Assembly (NCBI GenBank): GCA_026225945.1
Contig: JAMJFZ010001258.1
Span: forward strand, 5,202,501-5,266,500
Source: Cricetomys ansorgei
Taxonomy: Eukaryota > Chordata > Mammalia > Rodentia > Nesomyidae
DNA length: 64,000 nt
Reading direction: 5' to 3'
The translations under genes were made by a program, and so were the position numbers. Below are positions 35,956-46,160 of the stretch, one piece after another. Under the pieces are notes generated by a model. It made no database searches. It saw nothing but the letters and a program-made list of their open reading frames with translations, and was not told the DNA's origin. The number at the start of each line of letters is the position of its first letter. Positions within the stretch are counted from its first letter, which is position 1.

Positions 35956-35973
35956 AAAAAAAAAAAAAAAAAA
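35956..35973. repeat. Poly-A run near the exon donor
   Basis: An 18-base A run. On the gene strand it is a U-tract beginning about 52 nt after the donor. Confidence 0.95.
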
Positions 35974-36025
35974 GCATCTTATTCTTTTCCTCAACAAAGG
36001 TGGATGTCGTGGAGAGGTCACTTAC

Positions 36026-36127
36026 GACGATGTGAGCTGGCGACGGCGAGCGGGCATCCTTGAGGGCTTGTCTGCTCTGGAGACTTCCTGCTTGGACATC
36101 GAGCAGTGGCCATTTCATCTGAAGATA
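36026..36127 (-). CDS. Tcf7l2: Internal coding exon of Tcf7l2 (TCF4), central region
   Basis: On the minus strand this 102-bp segment is bounded by an acceptor (TTTGCCTTTTTCCAG, ending at 36128) and a donor (GTAAGTGACC, starting at 36025). It reads 34 codons without a stop, starting Y-L-Q, through MKWPLLDVQAGSLQSRQAL to SPSPAHIV, and is phase 0 at both ends. I recognise the peptide, from memory and not from a search, as TCF7L2, the HMG-box factor that recruits beta-catenin to Wnt target genes in the nucleus. The exon lies in the linker between the N-terminal beta-catenin-binding domain and the HMG box, a region also linked to Groucho/TLE co-repressor contact. The last exon base is C and the first is T, both off consensus, but the donor matches U1 at all six intronic positions. 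No neighbouring Tcf7l2 exon was recognised. The frame runs open past the donor and stops near 35945. Exon numbering differs between schemes (4 or 5). Confidence 0.95.
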
Positions 36128-36206
36128 CTGGAAAAAGGCAAACAATTAATTCAGGGAAGGTAGGGATGCAAGCTAGCTCGCCTAAGAAATACGCATTACT
36201 TACATC

Positions 36207-36309
36207 AGAAAGAAAGGAAGGAAGGAAGGAAGGAAGGAAGGAAGGAAGGAAGGAAGGAAGGAAGGAAGGAAGGAAGGAAGGAAGGAAGGAAGGAAGAAAG
36301 AAAGAAAAA
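36207..36309. repeat. (GGAA)20 tetranucleotide tract next to the Tcf7l2 acceptor
   Basis: A 103-bp pure purine tract whose core, 36216-36295, is 20 uninterrupted GGAA units flanked by GAAA units. On the gene strand it is a TTCC/TTTC pyrimidine tract that ends 79 nt upstream of the exon's first base. Perfect purity suggests length polymorphism. Confidence 0.98.
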
Positions 36310-36982
36310 CTCAAAGCATGCAAGAATGGAAAGGGTATGAGTAAGTTGTCCTTAAAGCCAAAAGTTCAAATGCAGAACATCAACAAGTTCAGTTCCGTCT
36401 CCGCAGTTTACAGGGTGGCTCTGGGTACAATCGGTTGGGTGGTACCGCCTCATTCAGAGGGACCTGATGGGAGGCATGAGGGGTGTGATGGGGGGATGGG
36501 GGGAGCAGTGGAGATTGGAGGGGAGATGCAGGGGAGAGGCTACAGGGAAGAAGAGGGGGCAAAGGCGGAAAGCAAGCAGAAAGAGCGGTCCTAGAAGACC
36601 ATCTAGACTAAATGCTCTTTCAGCGGCCTTCATCTTTAACACCATCATCCTTCACTTCCTTTACGCCACAGAGCGTGCTCAATCGAGACCAGGCACAGCG
36701 GTCAGTCCTCAACCAACCCCAAAGCTTGGAAGACTAAAACATTTCCTGGCAGCAGACCCAGGGCAAGGTGCAGTTTCTCCAGTCATCTCAAAGGAACAAT
36801 GCAACTCTTCAATGTAGACAGAACTAGCATGAAGGAAAGATAGGGCAACAAGCCAGCACGTCCCTCCCTGCCTTTCTCTGGTGCAGGAGAAAAGCACAAG
36901 GCAAGCTGCTTCCTGACATTGACGGAACAGAGCTGCTGTCAGAGGACAGCGAAATATCAATCACCTAACTCCTCCTTTTGTC

Positions 36983-37060
36983 TTACAGATAGGGAAACTG
37001 AGGCGAAGCCTCTGGCTCAGCCCAGAGATGCTTTGAATAACCTGAGGACATATGACTTTC
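36983..37060 (-). mobile_element. MIR-like fragment
   Basis: TTACAGATAGGGAAACTGAGGC is the hallmark of the reverse-complemented MIR core. The rest is decayed. Confidence 0.6.
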
Positions 37061-37213
37061 CCGGGTAACCAGTTTCACGGAGGAAACCGGGCAGGATGCT
37101 TATAAGGTCATCAGTGACAGCCACTAGGAGCCCAAACGTCATGTGACTAAGCCTCAGTGCTTAGAGGGCACATAGAGAACAATCTTCATCATTCCAGAGA
37201 CTCAAAGCAAATG

Positions 37214-37243
37214 AACCCTAACCCTAACCCTAACCCTAACCCT
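37214..37243 (-). repeat. Interstitial telomeric repeat, (TTAGGG)5 on the minus strand
   Basis: Five uninterrupted AACCCT units on the plus strand, about 1.1 kb upstream of the Tcf7l2 exon. Unique sequence flanks it on both sides, so this is not a chromosome end. Confidence 0.98.
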
Positions 37244-37289
37244 TAATATTCATTTTATAGAAATGAATGCACTTTTGCAGGCTCCATGG

Positions 37290-37417
37290 TCGCACGTGGC
37301 AATCAGAGGACAACGGGCAGAGATCCGTTCTCGCCTTTCACCGTCAGGGTTCTAGAGGTCAAATTCTTGTCATCAGGCTTGGCGGTGGCAAGTGCCTTTA
37401 CCAACTGAGCCCCAGAA
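37290..37417 (-). mobile_element. B3-type SINE, tail truncated
   Basis: Read on the plus strand: CAATCAGAGGACAACGGGCAG, GATCCGTTCTCGCCTTTCACC, GGTTCTAGAGGTCAAATTCT, GCAAGTGCCTTTACCAACTG. This is the reverse complement of a B3 with its head near 37417. Confidence 0.85.
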
Positions 37418-39688
37418 CTTTGTGCTCAGTGAATTCCATGGAGCCTGCCTTGTGTCTGGTCTTCTTACTAACAATAAGGAGGTATACAAGATGTCTGTCC
37501 TTGGGAAGCAGCCAGCACACACACAGATAGGTCAAAGCAGAGTGTGGGCAGCCATGCTCAGGTATGCCAAGAAAGATGGCAGGGTTTCTGAGAGAACACT
37601 GCACAGGGTACACGGGGCTAAATCTGAAAGAAAAGACAGCAAGGGACAGTCCAGAAGAGGCTTCGCCCAACTCCTTGTGGGAACAGAGAGGTCAAAGGTA
37701 TCGGGGAGCAAGTGTCTCAAAGACGTGCCTGGCTGGCGCGTTAACGCCAAATATTGTTATCCTTGAGATGGAAAGATCCTGGCCCATCAGCTACCTGGAC
37801 AGGTACTCTGTCTGGTTTCCCTGCCTAGACCCACAGAAGGCGGGTTCATCTTCTACAGCTTGAGACTTTTACCAAGGAGCCGCGGTGGTGAAGTTGTGAC
37901 TCTGGCTAGCCTCACAAGATCCTCCACTGATCTCAGTTGCCATCTGCTAACTGAAAGGGTTGCCATATCTGGAAAAGTAGGTTTGCCCAAATATTGAAGG
38001 ACATTAGGATTCCAGGCACTGAATCCTAGCAAGGCCCTCCCATTTACCCTTACAAGCAAACCACTTCCAAACTAGAGTCAGAATAACCCTACATTTAATC
38101 CCACTGAAAGCCGAGTTCCCAAGGTACCCTCAGCCCTGTCTCCAAGCCAGAAGGCTCTGGGAATCTATTTTGCCCTGTCTCACCCTGACTTCTTCCCATT
38201 CACACTTGCCACATAACTACAGGGCCTGCATCGGTCAAAACCACTCAATAGAGTCATTTCCTTGAGGCCAACCAAAAATGAACACTGGCCAGCACGACCT
38301 CTCCATCTCACAAGAACCACAGGCAGAGCTGCAGAGCTGAACAGACACACCCACGCCCCACTCTGCTCCAATGGGAGGGCACGATGAGTGTGCACGTTTT
38401 CATCCTTGACCATCTGTAAAGAGAGATCTGACTGCATCCTGAAGCTATTGAATTAGAACATTCAGGCTTGGTTTAAGGTGACAGACCTGCCCTGAGGAAC
38501 CCACCCAAGAACCATCAGTCAGAACGCAGTATCAATGCTGAGACTTCTAGTTCTTAGTGTACATAAAAGCTTCATTGTGTCCCGTACGATCTCCACAGGC
38601 TACCTGCCCCACATATTTTTATGAGCCTACATTTCAGCGCTCCGAGCCTACAATACACATAATTTTCAATTATGTCAGGGCAGCCCAGGACCACTGCCTA
38701 TATAACATTACTGGCTGGAGGAAATGAGAGTCAGCCCTGCTGCCCAGAGAGAGCTAACCAAATCCAGATGGTGGAGGACAGCCCCTGGCCCTGCCGACTG
38801 GCAGGGACTCCTCAGTGACAGCCTCAAATGCTCCTTTTGGGTGCAACCCGATCCCACTGAACAGCCAGGCACCCGCAAACCCGTGCTCGCTCCTAGAATC
38901 TTAACCAGCCTGCGGGATGACAGGGTTCCTTGGGAAAGCAAGTATTACGTTGGGATTTCTATTTTAAAAGAAGTTATTAACTTCTTCCCAAAGTGATGCT
39001 CCCAGTTCCTTTATCTCCACTATTGGTCCTGATTAATAGGGAAGATAAATAAATAAAGGGAAGGAGAAGGAAATTAGGTACAATTAAGGCCTAAAGGAAA
39101 ATCTTTTCCTTCCTGGAGACATTAAGCCGTGAGAAACTCTATTCTGCTGAACCCTAAAGGAAGACGCTCGGTGGTGTCTCAGGCTCACAGGGGGCTGAAC
39201 ACCGACTCTCTCACTACTGCCCAGCAGTTCCACTGCAGTTTTATATCCTTTGAGGGGAAAATACCCCCCCCCATCCTACAAGAAAAACAACACGAGGCTC
39301 CTGCTCGCTTCCTCTCAGGCCGCTCCACGTGGAAAGTATGAATTGCCTACAAAAACATTAAGCTTTTCAACAAACGGCAGTCAAAGGGGCTGAGGGAATT
39401 CCTCCACCGAGAGCTGTTGAAATGGGGTCTGCTCGACTTTCATTTACTCAAAACAATAATAATACTAATGAGGCCATCTCGGCTTAAGCATTTCGTCTTC
39501 CGCTTAATAATAATGCCCTGCTCACGGCCCGTTAGTCCCTCCTCCAAATCATATTTTATGGCGTAGTCTCCAGGAGCTGAGGCTGAGCTTTGGACTCGTG
39601 GGCACAGTCTCAAGATGGACACACATTGCCACGGGCCTGAGAGGAATCGGAGCAGCTCGGAAGTCTGCTGACGTGTCAGCGGGAAGGA
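37418..39688. other. Unique intron sequence, 2.3 kb
   Basis: No repeat of note apart from a C-run at about 39265-39273. 38470-39130 looks repeat-free and moderately AT-rich. No exon was recognised. Confidence 0.5.
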
Positions 39689-39970
39689 AGAGCCGAGAGA
39701 AGGCACGGTCAGTACGCTGGCCGTGCAAGCATGAAGACTTGAGTTCCAGTCCCCAAGACCTAGACGGCAGGTCACATCTATACAGTGAGTATCGGGGAGG
39801 TAGAGACAGGAGGACCCTCTGGGCCTCGCTGGCCAGGTAGTCTGACCAAATCCTGGCACTCCAAGGTCGGTCGGAGACCCTTTCTCAAAAGAACAACAAC
39901 GTGGAGAGTGACAGAGGGAGACCCTGAAGTCAACCTCCAACCTCCGCCGGTATACACGTGTGCACGAAGA
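39689..39970 (+). mobile_element. B4-group (RSINE1/B4A-like) SINE
   Basis: GAAGACTTGAGTTCCAGTCC, GAGGTAGAGACAGGAGG, GCCTCGCTGGCCAGGTAGTC, GAGACCCTTTCTCAAAAG, ACGTGGAGAGTGACAGAGGG and TCAACCTCCAACCTCC are the family landmarks in order. Confidence 0.93.
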
Positions 39971-40293
39971 TGTAAAAGTACACTGAGGAAGAACTTCCAA
40001 ACAAGCTGGGAGTGGGGTACTTTTCAAAGCTATCAGCATGTCTCATCAGACCAGCCTGTCAGAAGGTGCTCCCACAAATCCCCTGCACCCTCCAGGACCC
40101 CACTGTCGGAACCTGTTACTTTACAGCTGCAATGGGGGCTGGGAGAAGGGCTCAGCACAATGGCAATGATGACAGCTCTGCCAGGAAAGCACATCCTTGA
40201 TTAAACACCAGAGAGTCTTCCCGCGCTTCCTTTCATTTACCGGTCCCACAGATGGGCAGGCGAGTGGAGATTCTCCCCGCTCCCTTATTTATT

Positions 40294-40508
40294 CAGGGCA
40301 GGGCTTACAAACTTCTCCTGTAAAGTGCCAGATAGTAAATATCTTAGGCTTTGTGGTCCATGACCATGTTTGCCATTGTAACTTGAAAGCAGCCCCAGGC
40401 AAAGCATGGATATGTTGTGTTAGGTTATGCTATGCTATGCTATGTTATGTTAATGTTATGATACCTTGCGGCTGCACGCACTCTAATAAGCCATAATAAA
40501 AGGACACT
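40294..40508 (+). mobile_element. MER1-group (hAT-Charlie-like) DNA transposon relic
   Basis: GTAAAGTGCCAGATAGTAAATATC and TAGGCTTTGTGGTCCAT match the mammalian consensus 'TGTAAAGGGCCAGATAGTAAATATTTTAGGCTTTGCGGGCCA' element, and GAAAGCAGCCCCAGGCAAAGC follows in order. A TATGC/TATGT pentanucleotide run (40424-40460) interrupts it. The family is clear to me; the exact name is not. Confidence 0.75.
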
Positions 40509-40547
40509 GATATCTGAATTCCTGTATCGGCGGGGGTACTATTCTTA

Positions 40548-40715
40548 TACTGTTTTTTCTTTTTAGATTCATTTCACTGTGCTTACGTCTGTGTCTAAGT
40601 CTGTGTGTGAGTCTGTGGGGGGATGCACACAAGAACACGGAGGTCAGAAGAAGGGAGCCCCAGGCCCCCTGGAATCTGAGCCCCCTGACACCGATGCTAG
40701 ATCTCTAGAGGATTT
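40548..40715 (-). mobile_element. Possible B3-type SINE, decayed
   Basis: TTTTTAGATTCATTTCACTG resembles a reversed SINE tail, a TG-rich part follows, then ACACGGAGGTCAGAAGAAGG matches the B3 body. No head was recovered. Confidence 0.5.
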
Positions 40716-41047
40716 CTTTTAATTTCTTGAACCATTTGAAAATAATAAAACTCAAAAATAAATTAATTCGCCAGTGAAAGCAGCACTTTCTTCTTCACTT
40801 TCAAGCCATTTGAACACAGATGCAAGCCAATTGTGAGCTCCGAGGTCTCAGTCGGTCATCTCTGGCTTAGAGAGTAAGTGCAGAAAGTCTACCCAGTCAT
40901 CTCCAAGTGGAAAGCATCCCCGTATGAGTCTTTGGTCTGCACGTCCAAATACGGTCGTGTAAGGAAGCGTGTCCAGTGGCTCAAAGTCAACTTCTTAGAC
41001 TGAAACGTCACGGGTGGGAGTCAGGATTTGAGGATTAAAAGAATCTA

Positions 41048-41192
41048 GGCTGGACATGGTGGCCCACACCTTTAATCCTGGGTGGTCTGAAGTTCAAGGC
41101 CAGCTTGGTCTACATAGGGAGTTCTAGAACAGCCAGAGCTACACAGGGAGACCCTGTGTCAAAAAAAAAAAAAAAAAAAAACAAAGAACAAA
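41048..41192 (+). mobile_element. B1 SINE
   Basis: GGCTGGACATGGTGGCCCAC, CTTTAATCC, AAGTTCAAGGCCAGCTTGGT, CCAGAGCTACACAGGGAGAC and a 21-base poly-A. Confidence 0.95.
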
Positions 41193-41602
41193 GAAAACAA
41201 ACCAGAGTCTGAGTCCTCTAGCCAAGACAACCCGATCACACACTAGACCACCATTCCAAAGAAGTAACCACCTCTCCTACCTAGAAATCAATGAGCAATT
41301 CTGACTGGAAAATGTTCATCTCTTCCCAGAGGCAATGTACCATGTGACATCAGATCATCCCCTAAGAGAGGAGCAGGGGGACCATCCTCAGGACACAGAG
41401 AAGTGCTTTGATCTCAAAGTTATGGGATCAACTGCCCAGGGTCAGAAGCTCCTTTCTCCAGAGCCTCCCCATACGACAGAGCTGGAATGAAGGCCGCTTG
41501 GTGCGCACTCTGCCCGCCACCAACAGCTCAACAGATAGCATCAGTGAAGGGCTTACAAAAACACAAAGTTCAAGAAGGGTAGATGGGCAGTGCAGACACA
41601 TA

Positions 41603-41864
41603 GGGGCTGGGAGGTGGCTCGGTTTGGTAAAGTGCCGCCATGCAGGCACAAGGACCTGAATCCCATCCCAAGAGCCCACATAAGAAGCAAGCATGGTGGC
41701 AAATGCTTACAATTCCAGGGCTGGGGAGGGAAACACTGGATGCCAAGGTCCCCTGACCCAGCAGCCTGGCCCATTTAGCAAGTTCCAGATCAATAAGACA
41801 CCTGTCTGAAAAAGGTAGGTGGGTCCCAAGGAACACCTGCCTTGAACCTCTTGCCTCATGAGCA
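41603..41864 (+). mobile_element. B4-group (RSINE1/B4A-like) SINE
   Basis: GGGGCTGGGAGGTGGCTCGG head, ACAAGGACCTGAATCCCATC, TTACAATTCCAGGGCTGGGG and a CA-rich tail that merges into the long array. Confidence 0.9.
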
Positions 41865-42570
41865 CCGCACGCACACACAGACACAGATGCACACACACAC
41901 AGTCGCACGCACACACAGACACAGATGCACGCACACACACAGTCGCACGCATACACAGAGTCACACGCACACACAGACACAGATGCACACACACACAGTC
42001 GCACGCACACACAGACACAGATGCACGCACACACACAGTCGCACGCACACACAGACACAGATGCACGCACACACACAGTCGCACGCATACACAGAGTCAC
42101 ACGCACACACAGACACAGATGCACACACACACAGTCGCACGCACACACAGACACAGATGCACGCACAGAGACACAGATGCACGCACACACAGACACAGAT
42201 GTACGCACACACACACACGCACACACAGACACAGATGCACGCACACACAGACACAGATGCACGCACACACAGACACAGATGCACGCACAGAGAGAGACAC
42301 AGATGCACACACACACAGACACAGATGCACGCACACACACACACAGATGCACGCACACACGCACACAGTCGCACGCACAGAGAGAGACACAGATGCACGC
42401 ACACACAGACACAGATGCACACACGCACAGACACAGACACACGCACACACAGACACAGATGCACGCACACACAGACACAGATGTACGCACACACAGACAC
42501 AGATGCACGCACACACACAGACACACGCACACACACACACAGATGCACACGCACAGACACACGCACAGAC
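41865..42570. repeat. 706-bp array of ACACAGATGCACGCAC-type units
   Basis: CACGCACACACAGACACAGATG-type units repeat through the tract, with insertions of CACACACAGTCGCACG (period about 36-40 bp in the first half) and AGAGAGACACAG (second half). It is a higher-order CA/GA satellite grown from the tail of the preceding SINE. On the gene strand it is UG-rich. Frames of 200-330 codons here are artefacts. Confidence 0.97.
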
Positions 42571-42992
42571 CATGGGGCTGAAATTGCCTCCTCCAGAAAA
42601 CTGAGGTGCGCAGTCAGCCATCAGCAAAAATCACTTAGTAAGAACAAGTGAGAGCTGCTGGTCTTTGCAACCCAAGCTGATTCTGACTAGGAAATCCATT
42701 TCTCAGGAAATCAAATTAGTTGGATCCCTCTTCACAGTGGATCCCTGATAAATCACCACTGACAAGATCTCCTGATGCACTAGTGTCAGGAAGTGGTAGA
42801 TGTCTTGTTTCTAATGAAATGGGAAGTCAGATACACCCCAAAGTGAGGGAAGGGTCACCCATGGCCCATCGTGTCCAAAATCATGAAGTCCGCCCCTCAG
42901 CGCACACGGGCCAGATGCTGACTCCTTGCCAACAGGCAGCACAGGACAGACAGAACAGTTACTACATACCAAACCTGACTAAAGAAAAGGCC
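42571..42992. other. Unique intron sequence
   Basis: No repeat or exon was recognised. Confidence 0.5.
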
Positions 42993-43145
42993 AGCCGGGC
43001 GATGGTGGCGCATATTTTTAATCCCAGCACTCGGGAGGCAGAAGGATCTCTGTGAGTTCGAGGCCAGCCTGGTCTACAGAGTGAGTTCCAGGACAGCCAG
43101 GGCTACAACAGAGAAACCCTGTCTCAAAAAAAAAAAAAAAAAAAA
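42993..43145 (+). mobile_element. B1 SINE, close to consensus (young)
   Basis: Full length from GCCGGGCGATGGTGGCGC through GCACTCGGGAGGCAG, GTGAGTTCGAGGCCAGCCTG and GGCTACAACAGAGAAACC to a 20-base poly-A. It is among the least diverged repeats in the window. Confidence 0.98.
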
Positions 43146-43261
43146 GTCATAGAAGCCTCTTACCACAAAGAAGAAAGTACCAGAAATAAGAAAATGGGAG
43201 TGTGGAGTATCCCCCCAATAGCAATCATCACTGGGTCTCTTCAGGAGCTCAACTTGTGACA

Positions 43262-43558
43262 ACACACACACAGTGACACATACACACACACACGCGCGCG
43301 CATAAACACACACACACACATACACACATACACACATATACATACACACACATACACACACACACACACAAAGACACACATACACACATATACATACACA
43401 CACATACACACACACATACACACATACACACACACATATATACATACACACACACACATACAAACACATACACACAGAGACACAGGCACACACACACACA
43501 CATATACACAGACACACATACATACATATACACAGAAACACACACACACACATTCACA
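43262..43558. repeat. (CA)n/(CATA)n array, 297 bp
   Basis: Mostly ACACACAT and CATACACA units with one CGCGCGCG insert (43293-43301). UG-rich on the gene strand. Confidence 0.97.
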
Positions 43559-45451
43559 CTGCTCATGTGTAGGCCTGGCTGATCCTTTCTAACCCTTCTT
43601 CATTTCTTGGAAATGGAGGAGAGGAAATCCAGCCCATTTTCTATGAACAAGCAGTTTTTCCCTATGAAGCAAGGAATCTCAATTTATCCACAATGGTGCA
43701 AAGTTGTGATAAAATTAAGTTTGTACAATGTTCTGAATACATGTTCCAGAAGTTAGTGTTCATCAACTATACTGACACTGAAAGTCAGTGGGCCTTCCCA
43801 GAAGCCCCTTTGGAGCCTTGCAGGCTGTCAATGGAAGGCCTGTTTGGCCAACGTCCCTGCAGATGAAGAAGGTATAGGAGATTACAAACTCCAGAGCTGG
43901 CCCTGTTGGAAACAATCCACAGTGGTTCTATTTTTAAAGGCTTTATTTGCCTATAAAGATGCAGACGTCTGTGATTTCTGGTTTGGAGTGGGGCATAATG
44001 AATACACACTATAGAGGCACCCGGACTGAAGGCTGAGTGTTCTCTAAAGTCAGACAAGGAACGGAGCCACGAGAAGTGGGGTGAGATGGGAGAGTTTGTT
44101 TGGGTCTTGTCTTTGGTTTTGTTTGTTTTTTTAATACAACCCAACACAGAAACTCAAGGACTTTCTCTTAAAATCCCATTTCTCCCAGAAAACAACAGAG
44201 AAAAGGCGCATGCAAACTCCAGTGTCCAACTATTTATTAAGAGCCTTAGCCTTTGTGTTCATGTGTCATTCACTGTAGAGATGTTAAATGAACTCCTGCC
44301 ATTGGCTTTAGTCACAGCAATGTGACAGTGCCCAATGACATCACCCGTCATTGGAGAATACCCTAACGGTGACAACTACATCAAAAACAACCCAATGGAA
44401 TCAAAGAGAAGAAGACGTAGAATTAACATCTGTACGAGAAGGAAACTCGGGCCAGTCGAGTGGGATCTAGCTTGCCACAAATCGCAAGGCCGGTCACATG
44501 GCAGACAAGTACACAGGCTTCAGGCCACCTCTGCCTTCCCTGCTTTCCCACCAGGACTCTGTGCCTACCACGCTCCAACAGGAGAAGGCTGCCTCTCTTT
44601 CAGCAGTCTCCCCAGTCGAGTCCCACACAGAGAGCCAGGATGGTGAGCTAACGTCAGCCCCGTTTCAAGAACCCAGATCCCTGATCTAGATGGACATGAG
44701 CTCTCCCAGGTCGCTGGTCCACAGCCTCCAGCCAGAGCCACACAGATTGTTCCCTGAGCCCCCCAGCTGGTGATTAACTGATCTCTTGCCTGCAAACCCC
44801 TGCAGGAACCTCCCATGAAGAGGCAGAGCAGAGACTGGTCACCTTTAGGCAAAAAAACATTTACAATCTCTCGTTTTAAAATCAACCAATTGTAGCCACC
44901 ACAATTTTTATTACTTACAAAAAGGCCAAGAACAGTCAAGTTAATTGGAATGTCTGAGTTACCACCTGTGTCTCCACAACATGCCAAGAGAGATACAGGC
45001 CATCTGCAGACCAGAAAATAAACCGGAAGGCATGGAGAAGCTAGGGGGTAAGCATGGGTACACCAGCAGCTAGGCAGGATGCTGGACACCCTGAAACCAG
45101 AAGGCTCCAAGCCTTTCCATTTTGAGAATACTAACACTGAGGTGTGGACCAACCACAAAGCAGACTAGTACGCAGTGATAGAAACGGAAGCACACTGCTG
45201 CCCACTGCGCCCTGGCGGTCCTTGTACATTAGATGCTATTCTAAGAAGGCAACGAAAAGGCAGGGCTCGCATGTATTATTCCATTTATATAAAGCACCCA
45301 GGACCAGATAGAAAGGGGTGGGGACTGCCAACCTGGAGGTGGGGGTGGGGTATCCTTTATGAAAGATAAAATCTACCAGTAATAGAGTTCCGGTGTTTGC
45401 TCGAGCCTGTGAGCATTCTAAAACCCAACAGATTGAGCACTTTGTTTTTGT
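43559..45451. other. Unique intron sequence, 1.9 kb
   Basis: No repeat was recognised. A 197-codon minus-strand frame (44565-45158) has no recognised domain, splice boundary or codon signature. Confidence 0.5.
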
Positions 45452-46160
45452 AAGATTTATTTGTGTGTATCTGTTTGTGTGTGTGTATCTGTGTGTGTGT
45501 GTATCTGTGTGTGTGTGTGTATCTGTGTGTGTGTATCTGATTGTGTGTGTATCTGATTGTGTGTATCTGTTTGTGTGTGTGTATCTGTGTGTGTGTATCT
45601 GTGTATGTGTGTGTGTATGTGTGTGTGTGTATATCTGTGTATGTGTGTGTGTATCTGTGTGTGTATGTATCTGTGTGTGTGTATCTGTGTGTGTGTATCT
45701 GTGTATGTGTTTGTGTATCTGTGTGTGTATGTATCTGTGTGTGTGTATCTGTTTGTGTGTGTATCTGTGTGTGTATGTATCTGTGTGTGTGTATCTGTAT
45801 ATGTGTGTGTGTATCTGTGTGTGTATGTATCTGTGTGTGTGTATCTGTATATGTGTGTGTGTATCTGTGTGCGTGTATATCTGTGTATGTGTGTGTGTAT
45901 CTGTGTGTATCTGATTGTGTGTGTATCTGTGTATGTGTGTGTGTATCTGTGTGTGTGTGTATCTGTGTGTGTGTGTATATCTGTGTATGTGTGTGCATCT
46001 GTTTGTGTTGTGCATTGCCTGTGTTAAGGAGTCCACAGAAGCCAGAACAGGTACCTGGGGCACCTGATTCCCTGGAGCTAGAGCTGCAGGTGAGCCACCT
46101 GTCATGGTCTTCTGCAAGAGCAGCAGTAGCTCTTACCCGCTCAGCCACCTCACCAGCCCT
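45452..46160 (-). mobile_element. B3 SINE carrying a ~550-bp internal TGTGTATC expansion
   Basis: The minus-strand head (GGCTGGTGAGGTGGCTGAGC) lies at 46160, the body runs to about 46008, and the characteristic 3' end (AAGATTTATTTGTG on the plus strand) is at 45452-45465. Between them lies 45463-46007, built of TGTGTGTATCTG units with TATATC and GTTTG variants. The array has grown inside the SINE tail. Confidence 0.88.

Larger units (their letters stand above)
1..36025 (-). other. Tcf7l2: Intron downstream of the Tcf7l2 exon (partial)
   Basis: Inferred from the exon: positions below 36026 follow the donor in gene order. The next known Tcf7l2 exon, starting with codons for S-N-K-V-P-V-V-Q, was not seen in any minus-strand frame, so the intron continues past the left edge. 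A truncated dominant-negative mouse isoform is known to start from a promoter inside an intron of this part of the gene; no such start could be fixed here. Confidence 0.8.
33203..36025. other. Mostly unique intron sequence 3' of the exon (gene order)
   Basis: Holds a MIR (listed), a T-run at 34488-34506 and an A-run at 35956-35973. The part at 35030-35480 is AT-rich and repeat-free and may be conserved (see findings). No other exon was recognised. Confidence 0.55.
36310..37289. other. Mostly unique intron sequence upstream of the exon
   Basis: A G-rich patch (GATGGGGGGATGGGGGGAGC) lies at 36488-36507. Also holds a MIR-like fragment and the telomeric tract, both listed. Confidence 0.5.

Noticed and set aside
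37214..37243. Telomere or chromosome end
   Set aside because: Only five units, with unique intron sequence continuing on both sides.
41570..42562. 330-codon minus-strand open frame, the longest in the window
   Set aside because: It is built of Cys-Val repeats encoded by the CA/TG satellite and runs on into a SINE. All frames are open here on both strands.
44565..45158. 197-codon minus-strand frame as a novel exon or gene
   Set aside because: No recognised domain, no convincing splice sites, and length within what chance gives in 64 kb.
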